Positions 9,926 through 17,717 of a DNA stretch of 64,000 nucleotides are shown one piece after another. The stretch spans positions 186,001 to 250,000 of the forward strand of contig CAXXXM010000002.1 in the NCBI GenBank assembly GCA_963663265.2, given 5' to 3'. The position numbers were made by a program, and so were the translations under genes. Position 1 is the stretch's first letter. Each line of letters starts with the position of its first letter. The notes under the pieces were generated by a model. It saw only the letters and a list, made by a program, of their open reading frames with translations. It ran no database searches and was not told the origin of the DNA. The DNA is from JAEXOD01 sp963663265 (GTDB taxonomy: Bacteria > Bacteroidota > Ignavibacteria > Ignavibacteriales > Melioribacteraceae).

Positions 9926-10102
9926 AGCCCCAGCGTGGGCGACATGTTCTTTTTGTTTTACAAATACTTATTTTTTATATATTCCCCAACATTTCAACAA
10001 CCATGGTTCTCATCATTTTTTGTGTCGCACCTAACGCTGCTTTGTTTTTTGTGGTTGTAATTTTACTATTAATGTTTCAACCCTAACGGGTCTGGTTAGA
10101 TG
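9926..10102. repeat. Dispersed repeat units (AGCCCCAGCGTGGGCGAC and AACCCTAACGGGTCTGG)
   Basis: The first unit (9926-9943) recurs at 28107 and, with changes, at 27522 and 52726. The second (10079-10095) recurs at 27363 and 27947. Each forms a short hairpin (GCCC/GGGC and ACCC/GGGT). Confidence 0.75.
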
Positions 10103-10318
10103 TAGATATTAGCAATTTTGTTTTTATTGACATTTTTATTTCATAGTATTTTGGATAAAACGAAACACATTAATTGATTAAACTTACCATATTTTTACTA
10201 TTCACTATTTGTTATTCACTGTTAGCTGCTTTTCTCCTCATTAAATGAATATTTATGCAGGTTTTTCTTATAATAAATATAACTTAACAATTATTTAACA
10301 AAAAAAAATTAAATTGAT

Positions 10319-10351
10319 AAATTTTTCTCTTTACTTATTCGAGAAAAATTT
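10319..10351. repeat. 11-bp inverted repeat upstream of pckA2
   Basis: AAATTTTTCTC (10319-10329) and GAGAAAAATTT (10341-10351) form a perfect inverted repeat with an 11-base spacer. It could be a protein-binding site or an RNA hairpin; a second, weaker inverted repeat (AGGTTATTA/TAATAACCT, 10386-10417) follows. Confidence 0.5.
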
Positions 10352-10587
10352 CTTAATTTAACATGTTGATTTTATGAAGTTATTCAGGTTATTAAAACAA
10401 CAAAAAATTAATAACCTACTGGCGCAAAAGATACCTTCATGTAACAAAACCCAACTGAGCAGACTAATTTTTGCAACAAAAATTACAAGGGACACATTTG
10501 TCTTTTATATAGATATCTGGTCGGCAAAGTTTGTTTGAAGGTAAAAATTAAGTAATTATGTCTTAAAAAATAAAGTGAGAATTAACA

Positions 10588-12240
10588 ATGAAGAAGTATT
10601 TTGAATTAAAAACTCCCGCTTTGAACATTGCCGAAGAATTAGCAAGCGATTTCAAATTAAAAGATCAAGGTATAAACTATACATACCGCGAATACTGGAA
10701 CTTAACTGAAGAAGCATTATACGAAGAAATTATCTTTCGCGGAGAAGGAAAAATTTCTAAAAACGGTGCAATGGTTGTAGAAACCGGAAAACATACAGCA
10801 AGAGCTGCTTCTGATAAATTTGTTGTAAAAGAAGCAAGCACAGAAGATAAAATTTGGTGGGGAAATAACAACCGCCCAATTTCAGAAGAAAAATACAACG
10901 TAATGTATGAAAGATTGTTAGCAAGATTACAAGGCGAAGAACTTTTCATTCAAGATTGTTATGTTGGTGCACATCCTGATTATCAAATGCCAATCCGAAT
11001 TATTACTGAAAATGCTTGGCAGAGTTTGTTTGCAAGAAACATGTTTATAACAACAAACGAAAAAGAACAATTAAAAAAATTCAAACCAGACTTTACAGTT
11101 ATATGTGTACCTGGATTTAAAGTAGATCCTAATATCGACGGTTCAAAAAGTGAAACAGCAATTGTATTAAACTTTGCTACAAAAACAGCAATAATTGCCA
11201 ACACTTTATATGGTGGCGAAATTAAAAAATCAGTATTTACTGTATTAAACTTCTTATTAACTTTCAAAGATGTATTACCTATGCACTGTTCAGCTAATGT
11301 TGGACCTGATGGCGATACAGCATTATTCTTTGGCTTAAGTGGTACAGGTAAAACGACATTATCAGCTGATCCAAAAAGAAATCTTATTGGAGATGATGAA
11401 CATGGCTGGAGTAAAGATGGTATCTTCAATTTTGAAGGTGGTTGTTATGCAAAAGTAATTAGACTTTCACAAGAAAGTGAACCACAAATTTATGCTACAA
11501 CAGGTAAATTTGGAACAATTTTAGAAAACGTTGTTTGCGATCCTTTAACACGCGAAATTAATTTAGATGACGATACATTAACTGAAAATACACGTGCTTC
11601 ATACCCAATTGAAGCAATTGATAACGTAATTTTAGAAGGTTATAAAGATACACATCCTAAAAATGTTATTTTCTTAACTTGTGATGCTTTTGGTGTGTTA
11701 CCTCCAATCGCAAAATTAAGTCCGGAACAAGCTCAATACCACTTTATCAGCGGTTATACTTCAAAGATTGCCGGTACTGAAATTGGTCTTGGTAAAGAAC
11801 CACAAATGGCTTTTAGTGCATGCTTTGGTGCTCCTTTTATGGTTCGCCACCCATTTGAATATGCAAAAATGTTAAAAGAAAGAATTATTTCACACGATTC
11901 AAATGTATGGTTAGTTAATACAGGTTGGATTGGTGGTAAATTTGGTGTTGGTAAACGTATCAGCATTAAACATACACGTAACTTATTAAATGCAGCTTTA
12001 GAAGGCAAATTAGATAACGTTGAATATCGTAAAGATAAAATTTTCGGTTTTGACGTTCCTGTAACTTGCCCAGAAGTTCCTGCTGAAGTTTTAGATCCTG
12101 CTGCAGCTTGGAGTGATCAGAATGAATATTGGGAAAAATATGATGCTTTAGCTTCTAAATTCATTGAAAACTTCAAAAATTATGAATCAGGTGTTTCTGT
12201 TGAAGTTACTAATGCAGGTCCAAAAAGACTTGAAAAATAA
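10588..12240 (+). CDS. pckA: Phosphoenolpyruvate carboxykinase (ATP), copy 2
   Basis: 550 residues, full length, with GLSGTGKTT (249-257), GDDEHGW (268-274) and NVWLVNTGW as in copy 1. It is monocistronic with its own long leader and its own strong terminator, unlike copy 1, which is coupled to aspC. The codon choice looks more uniform (mostly A/T third positions) than in copy 1, suggesting higher expression. GTGAG lies about 10 bases before the ATG. Both copies keep all visible catalytic motifs, so both are probably active, perhaps in different directions or conditions. Confidence 0.96.
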   Translation: MKKYFELKTPALNIAEELASDFKLKDQGINYTYREYWNLTEEALYEEIIFRGEGKISKNGAMVVETGKHTARAASDKFVVKEASTEDKIWWGNNNRPISEEKYNVMYERLLARLQGEELFIQDCYVGAHPDYQMPIRIITENAWQSLFARNMFITTNEKEQLKKFKPDFTVICVPGFKVDPNIDGSKSETAIVLNFATKTAIIANTLYGGEIKKSVFTVLNFLLTFKDVLPMHCSANVGPDGDTALFFGLSGTGKTTLSADPKRNLIGDDEHGWSKDGIFNFEGGCYAKVIRLSQESEPQIYATTGKFGTILENVVCDPLTREINLDDDTLTENTRASYPIEAIDNVILEGYKDTHPKNVIFLTCDAFGVLPPIAKLSPEQAQYHFISGYTSKIAGTEIGLGKEPQMAFSACFGAPFMVRHPFEYAKMLKERIISHDSNVWLVNTGWIGGKFGVGKRISIKHTRNLLNAALEGKLDNVEYRKDKIFGFDVPVTCPEVPAEVLDPAAAWSDQNEYWEKYDALASKFIENFKNYESGVSVEVTNAGPKRLEK

Positions 12241-12281
12241 TTCTAATTAGTATTTACTTTTTTAGTATTATTTAATATATT

Positions 12282-12317
12282 AAACCACTTGCAAGTGTTG
12301 CAAGTGGTTTTTTTTTA
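12282..12317 (+). terminator. Strong terminator after pckA2
   Basis: Perfect 13-bp stem AAACCACTTGCAA (12282-12294) with 12298-12310, loop GTG, followed by a run of nine or more T. The next gene's ribosome site follows closely. Confidence 0.95.
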
Positions 12318-12334
12318 TTTATTGGAGGTTTTCA

Positions 12335-12565
12335 ATGTCTGATTGCGAATGTGTTTCTGCTTGCCCCTTTTTTAATGACAAAATGAAAGAAAAACCTGTT
12401 ATGGCTCAAATGTATAAATCAAAATACTGTTTGGGTGGTAAAAAAGAAGAATGTGCCAGATATATTGTTAGAGGAGCCATTGGAAAAGAAAATGTGCCCT
12501 TAGATTTGTACCCTAATCAAATAGAAAGTGCAAAAACTATTATTGCACAATTTAAGAAGGGTTAA
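12335..12565 (+). CDS. Small Cys-rich protein, possible metal-cluster binding
   Basis: 76 residues, no signal peptide or membrane helix. Five cysteines: C4, C6, C10, C32 and C40, in the pattern CxCx3CPFF ... KYCLGGKKEECARY, then GxENVPLDLYPNQ. The YC-G-CARY-VP-L-P pattern resembles a short cysteine module sometimes found at the end of sensory or chemotaxis proteins, here freestanding. Iron-sulfur or zinc binding is an inference from spacing alone. GGAGG at 12324 gives a clear ribosome site, and a terminator follows at 12571-12600, so it is a real short transcript between two terminators. Confidence 0.8.
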   Translation: MSDCECVSACPFFNDKMKEKPVMAQMYKSKYCLGGKKEECARYIVRGAIGKENVPLDLYPNQIESAKTIIAQFKKG

Positions 12566-12570
12566 ATGTT

Positions 12571-12600
12571 AAGGGACAGTATTTATTCTGCCCCTTTTTT
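12571..12600 (+). terminator. Terminator after the small Cys-rich gene
   Basis: Nine-base stem AAGGGACAG/CTGCCCCTT with one A-C mismatch, 8-base loop and a T run, directly before the convergent gene's stop. Confidence 0.75.
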
Positions 12601-12603
12601 GTT

Positions 12604-13650
12604 TTATAGCGGCTTAATTGAATTTAATACAAATGCTCTCTGCTCAAAAGCTGCTTCATGAAATAAAAACCAATTATTATTAGTACCAACAAAATACTGA
12701 TATGTAAATTTATTATCATTAAAATCTTTCGATTTCCAATTATAATAAACACCACTTAATGCACTCCTTCTCCATTCTTCCTTGCTATACGAAAAGGCAA
12801 TATCAGGAAAATATTTATATGCTGCTACCAATGAATCATTGTAAGAGTCATCATCTTTATCAGCTTTTAAATAATTTAACAATTCATTTGAAAAATCATC
12901 CCATATGTTTGTAGCATTAGTACAATCAATTAGATTATTGTAAATAGCTTTGGCTGAATCTAAAAAGAAACTTGGATTATCTCTATTTGCAAACCTTCCG
13001 TCTGCAAATTTTGTATTCCATGTTAAATTTGTTAAATCAGGATAAACATCAGCTTCAGCATGTCCAACATCAGGTAATAAATTTCTAATCCACTGCTTGC
13101 TATCATTTTTTTCTTTTCCAGCTATAATTTTATTAATCTCATCAATATCGTTTTCACTACCATGCCTGCCGGAAAAATTGGAATGTGCCCATGTATCGGC
13201 GTATGAATGTATTATTACGCCTAATTTAATTAGATTTTTAACACTTTTATCATTTTGCCATGCAGTTTTTGCGGAATCAATTAGTTTATTGGCTAATTTA
13301 CCATCAGATTGTACAACATAATCAAAATTACCCTCCCCTAAATATTTTTCAGGTGGTAAAAAGTGAAATGACATATAAATGTACATCTGTGCATTTATAT
13401 CCATACAATTAATATACGATAATCCTTCGTGAGCAGTACAAATTGGGTTGAACATTTCTCCACTAATTCTTTTGCTCTTAAATGAATTAGTAAATTGTAA
13501 TTTATCAAGATTATTAACTTTAATTTCTTTATGTTCAACCGCATCATCAACATATTGCGAAGCATACGCAATAGTTTGAGCATCGGAAGGGCTAAAACCG
13601 GCTTTTTCAGCTAATATTTTAACTACAAAATAATGAAATGAAATATTCAT
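12604..13650 (-). CDS. DUF6765-like protein (His-rich, phospholipase C/nuclease-like)
   Basis: 348 residues, no signal peptide seen. The N-terminus (MNISFHYFVVKILAEKAGFS, then IAYASQYVDD) and internal HSYADTWAHSNFSGRHG are the pattern of the DUF6765 family; the conserved His and Asp residues (H6, D35/D36, H151, D154, H157, H164 by count) recall zinc-dependent phospholipase C/P1 nuclease helical folds. A hydrolase role is plausible but unproven. The gene begins 25 bases after the stop of the upstream membrane-protein gene, so the two form an operon. It converges on the small Cys-rich gene. Confidence 0.7.
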   Translation of the reverse strand: MNISFHYFVVKILAEKAGFSPSDAQTIAYASQYVDDAVEHKEIKVNNLDKLQFTNSFKSKRISGEMFNPICTAHEGLSYINCMDINAQMYIYMSFHFLPPEKYLGEGNFDYVVQSDGKLANKLIDSAKTAWQNDKSVKNLIKLGVIIHSYADTWAHSNFSGRHGSENDIDEINKIIAGKEKNDSKQWIRNLLPDVGHAEADVYPDLTNLTWNTKFADGRFANRDNPSFFLDSAKAIYNNLIDCTNATNIWDDFSNELLNYLKADKDDDSYNDSLVAAYKYFPDIAFSYSKEEWRRSALSGVYYNWKSKDFNDNKFTYQYFVGTNNNWFLFHEAAFEQRAFVLNSIKPL

Positions 13651-13675
13651 ATTTTAACTCATTTAATGTTCTAAT

Positions 13676-14710
13676 TTATTTGTTTTCTTTCTTTAGTTCT
13701 TGGTGATTTCTATATAAGAAACTACCTTGACTAAGTCCCATCAAAAAGACCAATTCTTCCGGAATGTTCCATACCACCCCCTCTACTAAACTTTTATAAA
13801 CAAAAAGGATTATTGTTAATAATGTCCAAAACAAATATTGTGCTTTAGCGATTGATGGAAATAATTTTCCATTAATTTCAATTGATACCAAACTTTTAAT
13901 ATCACTAACATTAGCATCTATATTATTACTCATTACATCTCTTTTGGTAATTTCGGCTTTTTGTTGAGATTGAGTATATCCAAATGCACTTGTAAAAATA
14001 GATAACCCTATAAGCGAAATAAGAGTAATTGGTATTTCGGGAATTTCCTGCCGAGTTAGACCATATGCCAATATTATATATCCCGCTGATATTGTCCACA
14101 ATCCTAATTGAGTGAGCGAAAGTGACGATTTACACCCAAATACAGTAAACAATTGGAAAAACGATTTTCCAGATAGTTTTATTAATATATAAATTATAGC
14201 AACAAGTAAAATACATAACATAAAGGATGTCAATAAAGCACCTATTTGATTAGCTATATAAATACTATTATCAGCAATAATCAACTTTGAAGTTGAGGAG
14301 TTTGAATCCTTAATAGCACTATTGTATGTAACTCTTAAAATTGGTACGAATCGGCAGGCGGCTTTATAAAATGGAATTTCAAGCTTTTTTATTGAAAAAA
14401 TAAATAAAGTGCCGGTTTTTGCAATATCTTTTTCTTCAATTCTTATATTTCGTATTTGATTTTCCGCAGAATATTTGGGCTTGAAGCAAAATGTGGAATC
14501 TGAACTTCCAAATAAATCATTTTTAACAGAGTTTATTAATAAAAGTTCAATTTTGTCAACATTGTTTAACAACAAATCCGGTACAAAAACAGTAAATGGA
14601 GCTGAATAAAACTGCCCATCATTAATAATTAACGAATATTCAGCATTTTGGCTTTCACTTATTATATTTATAGAAAACAAAAACCATATAATCAGGAGAT
14701 ACTTCTTCAT
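13676..14710 (-). CDS. Exported N-domain plus four-TM membrane protein, unknown function
   Basis: 344 residues from the ATG at 14710, chosen because GGAGG sits 5 bases upstream (14715-14720) and because the protein then begins with a good signal peptide (MKKYLLIIWFLFSIN); an upstream ATG at 14755 would prepend 15 residues. Residues ~20-170 should be periplasmic. Four hydrophobic segments follow (LLTSFMLCILLVAIIYIL, LGLWTISAGYIILAYGL, ITLISLIGLSIFTSAFGY, YLFWTLLTIILFVYKS). The long loop between TM3 and TM4 is probably cytoplasmic. No known family was recognised. Co-transcribed with the DUF6765-like gene. Confidence 0.75.
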   Translation of the reverse strand: MKKYLLIIWFLFSINIISESQNAEYSLIINDGQFYSAPFTVFVPDLLLNNVDKIELLLINSVKNDLFGSSDSTFCFKPKYSAENQIRNIRIEEKDIAKTGTLFIFSIKKLEIPFYKAACRFVPILRVTYNSAIKDSNSSTSKLIIADNSIYIANQIGALLTSFMLCILLVAIIYILIKLSGKSFFQLFTVFGCKSSLSLTQLGLWTISAGYIILAYGLTRQEIPEIPITLISLIGLSIFTSAFGYTQSQQKAEITKRDVMSNNIDANVSDIKSLVSIEINGKLFPSIAKAQYLFWTLLTIILFVYKSLVEGVVWNIPEELVFLMGLSQGSFLYRNHQELKKENK

Positions 14711-14714
14711 ATTA

Positions 14715-14720
14715 CCTCCT
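14715..14720 (-). promoter_or_regulatory. Shine-Dalgarno site deciding the 14710 start
   Basis: AGGAGG read on the minus strand, 4 bases before the ATG at 14710; nothing comparable precedes the ATG at 14755. Confidence 0.8.
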
Positions 14721-14844
14721 AAAAGTAAACTTTTAAAAATAATAAAAGTTACCACATATTATATCTAATTACAAGTAGGGATAAATATTTATTCAGCTAA
14801 ATATATAAAATTTAACTATTTTTAAGATATAAATTTGAGGAATT

Positions 14845-15621
14845 ATGCCAATAATTACGATAAATAAAAACAACATTTCAACAGAGCATGTTTGCTGTGC
14901 CATTGGTAACGACAAAGAGAATACAAAGCGAGCAAATACAAAAAAAGAGTGGTTAAAAGAAAGGTTTGATGAAGGATTAGTATTCAAAAGGCTTGATGAC
15001 AGAGGGAAAATGTTTATTGAATATATGCCGATTGAAAAAGTGTGGAAACCCATTATTGGACATAACTTAACAGTAATTAACTGTCTTTGGGTTTCCGGAA
15101 AATTTAAAGGGCATGGTTATTCAAAAGAATTATTAGAAGAGTGCATAACGGATTCTAAAAAATTGAATAAAGATGGAATTACTGTTATTACAAGTACAAA
15201 AACAAAAGCATTTTTAACTGATAAAAAATTTTTTGAACATTTTGGTTTTAAAAGTGTTGATAAAGCATTTCCATATTTTGAGCTATTACTATTACCTTTA
15301 AATGATGTTTTAAATATTCCAAAATTTACAGAAGCAGCAAGGTTAGGTACTATTGATGATAAAGAAGGATTTGTATTTACATTTTCAAATCAATGCCCAT
15401 TTACAGAAGAGTATGCAAATTTGTTAAATAATAAAATTAAATCAATGGGGCAAAAATCACAAATAATAAAAATTAATAGTAACGAAGAGGCTAAATCCTT
15501 TGGTTCTCCATTCGGCACCTATGGACTATTCTTTAATGGCAAATTTGTATCCCATGAATTAATGCCTGAAGCAAAATTTGAAAAATTCATAAACAGTTTA
15601 TTACAAAACCAAAAGAATTGA
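14845..15621 (+). CDS. GNAT acetyltransferase with YoaP-like C-terminal domain
   Basis: 258 residues. The first ~150 are a GNAT fold, with NCLWVSGKFKGHGYSKELLE (acetyl-CoA loop, G-K-G-HGYS) and KKFFEHFGFKSVD. The C-terminal half (GFVFTFSNQCPFTEEYAN through GTYGLFFNGKFVSHEL) matches the YoaP-like thioredoxin-related domain. The acceptor substrate is unknown. Its stop codon sits 8 bases before the start of the aminotransferase, so the two are probably co-translated, hinting that an amino compound may be the common substrate, which is inference. Confidence 0.85.
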   Translation: MPIITINKNNISTEHVCCAIGNDKENTKRANTKKEWLKERFDEGLVFKRLDDRGKMFIEYMPIEKVWKPIIGHNLTVINCLWVSGKFKGHGYSKELLEECITDSKKLNKDGITVITSTKTKAFLTDKKFFEHFGFKSVDKAFPYFELLLLPLNDVLNIPKFTEAARLGTIDDKEGFVFTFSNQCPFTEEYANLLNNKIKSMGQKSQIIKINSNEEAKSFGSPFGTYGLFFNGKFVSHELMPEAKFEKFINSLLQNQKN

Positions 15622-15629
15622 GGTATAGT

Positions 15630-16826
15630 TTGTTAGCAGATAGAATAAATGCAATTTCAGAATCACCAACAATAAAATTAACTGCAATAGTAAAAAAACT
15701 TCAAGCCGAAGGGAATAAAATTATTGAATTAAATATTGGGGAGCCTGATTTACCAACTCCTGATTTTATAAAGAATTCCGGGATTGAAGCTATTAATGCT
15801 AACAAAACAAAATATACCATAAATGCAGGTATTGTTGAATTAAGACAAGAGATTTGTAATAAACTGAAAAATGAAAATGGATTAGATTATACTGTAAATG
15901 AAATTATTGTAAGTACCGGAGCTAAACAAGCAATATTTAACGCAATAATGAGCATAGTTAATCCGGGAGATGAAGCAATTATTCCCTCCCCTTGTTATGT
16001 TTCATATCCGGATATAGTAAGAATAGCAGGTGGAATTCCTGTTTTTGTAGAAGGCAACCCCAATAACCAATTAAAAGCAACTGCTGTTGATATTGAAAAG
16101 GCTATTACACCAAAAACTAAAGTATTAATTTTGTGTAATCCTAATAATCCAACTGGAGCGGTATTTACTAAACAAGAACTTTGCGAAATAGCTGAAGTTG
16201 TACTTAAACATAATTTATATGTAGTAATAGATGAAATTTATGAAAAGTTAATATATGGTGGGAAAAAATTTGTTAGTTTTCCTTCAGTAAATCCGGCATT
16301 AAAAAAGAATACTATTCTTATCAACGGAGCATCAAAATCGTACGCAATGACAGGATGGCGTATTGGATTTGCAGCTGCACCAATAGAAATTGTAACCGCA
16401 ATGAATAAGTTGCAAAGTCATGCTACTTCAAATGCTTCAACTGTTTCGCAATATGCTGCATTAGAAGCATATAGAGGCGAATCTAATTCAATGGATTATT
16501 TAGTTAAAGAGTTTGAAGAAAGAAGGAATTTATTATTTAACGAATTGAAAAAAAACACAAAAATTGATTTATTCTTATCAGATGGAGCATTCTATTTATT
16601 TCCTAATGTTAGTGGTTATTTTAATACAACAGATGGAAAGTTTATAATAAATAATTCAACTGATTTTTGTCAATATATTTTAGAAACTGCAAAAGTTGCA
16701 ATTGTACCAGGGATTGCTTTTGGAATTGAAGGGTATGTAAGAATTGCATATACAGTTAATAAAGAAACAATAAAAAAAGCCGCTGAATTAATTCAAACGG
16801 CTTTATCAAAACTATATTATATTTGA
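15630..16826 (+). CDS. Aspartate aminotransferase-type PLP enzyme, copy 2
   Basis: About 398 residues. No ATG is present at the front; the TTG at 15630 is chosen because GAGG (15619-15623) lies 6 bases before it and the protein then begins LADRINAISESPTIKL, the usual family start. An upstream TTG at 15618 overlaps the previous stop. Motifs: CNPNNPTG, VIDEIYEKL, PLP lysine K236 in NGASKSYAMTGWRIGF. It is a class I aminotransferase (aspartate/prephenate type), a paralogue of the enzyme at 1708-2925 but not a recent duplicate. Its end lies only 2 bases from the convergent aroE end. Confidence 0.86.
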   Translation: MLADRINAISESPTIKLTAIVKKLQAEGNKIIELNIGEPDLPTPDFIKNSGIEAINANKTKYTINAGIVELRQEICNKLKNENGLDYTVNEIIVSTGAKQAIFNAIMSIVNPGDEAIIPSPCYVSYPDIVRIAGGIPVFVEGNPNNQLKATAVDIEKAITPKTKVLILCNPNNPTGAVFTKQELCEIAEVVLKHNLYVVIDEIYEKLIYGGKKFVSFPSVNPALKKNTILINGASKSYAMTGWRIGFAAAPIEIVTAMNKLQSHATSNASTVSQYAALEAYRGESNSMDYLVKEFEERRNLLFNELKKNTKIDLFLSDGAFYLFPNVSGYFNTTDGKFIINNSTDFCQYILETAKVAIVPGIAFGIEGYVRIAYTVNKETIKKAAELIQTALSKLYYI

Positions 16827-16828
16827 GT

Positions 16829-17707
16829 TTAGGGATTCAAATATGATTCAAGAACTTTAGTAATCTTATCTTTCTGCATATATTCGTTAGTCCATAATTC
16901 ATACGATTTTGCACCTTGTTCAACAAACATTTTTAATCCATTAATAGTTTTAGCACCATGTTTTTCTGCAATTCTTAAAAACTTTGTTTTAATTGGATTA
17001 TAGACAATATCAAAAACTAATTGTTCGTTGTGAAAAGAATCAGCAATAGTAGTTGGTGCATCATCAATTTCAGGGAACATACCTATTGAAGTTGTATTAA
17101 TAATTAATTTACTATCATTTAAAATAGGAACAATATCGGGAGGAATGAGCTCATAAGATTTAATTGTATTATAAATCATTTTTGTTGCAAAATACTCTTT
17201 CATTGATTCAGCAATCTGTTCAGTACGATTTATAATATTAATATATTCTGGCTTAAAATAGCGTATTAAAGTATAAATAACACTACGAGCAGCTCCACCG
17301 GCACCCAAAACAGTAACTCTTCCAGCCGAAATTTCATCTTTAAAAGGTAACAGTGTCTCGTATACACCGGTTACATCAGTATTAAAACCTTGCAGCTTAC
17401 CATTTTCAACAACAACAGTATTAACAGCACCAATAATACTTGCTTCTTCAGAAATTTGAGTTAATAAAGGTAAAATTCTTTCTTTATGAGGCAATGTAAC
17501 GTTAAAGCCTCTTATTCCAAGAGCAACTAATCCTTTTATAGCATCTCGTAAACTTTCGGATGGAACATCAAATGGTAAGTACACATAATCCAAACCAGAT
17601 AATTCAAAGGAAGTATTGTGCATCAAAGGAGAAAAGGAATGTTTAATTGGATGACCAAGAATTCCAATAATTTTTGTATTATGTGTAAATTTATTGTTAA
17701 AATCCAT
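16829..17707 (-). CDS. aroE: Shikimate dehydrogenase
   Basis: 292 residues; reduces 3-dehydroshikimate with NADPH in aromatic amino-acid synthesis. The N-terminal substrate domain has GHPIKHSFSPLMHN and FNVTLPHKE with catalytic lysine K75; the partner aspartate is in GFNTDVTG near 110. The nucleotide domain has VLGAGGAARSV near 137. It begins 10 bases after the TPR gene's stop, so they share a transcript. An aminotransferase that may act in the same pathway converges on it from the other side. Confidence 0.95.
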   Translation of the reverse strand: MDFNNKFTHNTKIIGILGHPIKHSFSPLMHNTSFELSGLDYVYLPFDVPSESLRDAIKGLVALGIRGFNVTLPHKERILPLLTQISEEASIIGAVNTVVVENGKLQGFNTDVTGVYETLLPFKDEISAGRVTVLGAGGAARSVIYTLIRYFKPEYINIINRTEQIAESMKEYFATKMIYNTIKSYELIPPDIVPILNDSKLIINTTSIGMFPEIDDAPTTIADSFHNEQLVFDIVYNPIKTKFLRIAEKHGAKTINGLKMFVEQGAKSYELWTNEYMQKDKITKVLESYLNP

Positions 17708-17717
17708 ATTCTAATAT

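Larger units (their letters stand above)
9158..10587. other. 1.4 kb gene-free region with dispersed repeats and pckA2 leader
   Basis: No convincing gene. Positions 9158-9540 show nothing recognisable. From about 9591 to 10105 there are fragments of the same repeat family seen at 27.0-28.3 kb and 52.5-52.75 kb, including small palindromes at 9745-9759, 9795-9812, 9927-9940 and 10080-10091. From about 10110 to 10587 lies the long leader of the second pckA, with two inverted repeats (10319-10351 and 10386-10417). The short open frame at 9869-10060 only reads through repeat sequence. Confidence 0.7.

Noticed and set aside
9869..10060. 63-residue open frame
   Set aside because: It reads through dispersed repeat units shared with other intergenic regions and has no ribosome site.
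10983..11429. 148-residue frame antisense to pckA2
   Set aside because: Shadow of a highly conserved gene; a similar antisense frame in copy 1 (3293-3496) is much shorter, so not conserved.
2922..12240. pckA duplication as an assembly artefact
   Set aside because: The two genes differ throughout in nucleotide and protein sequence and have different flanks.
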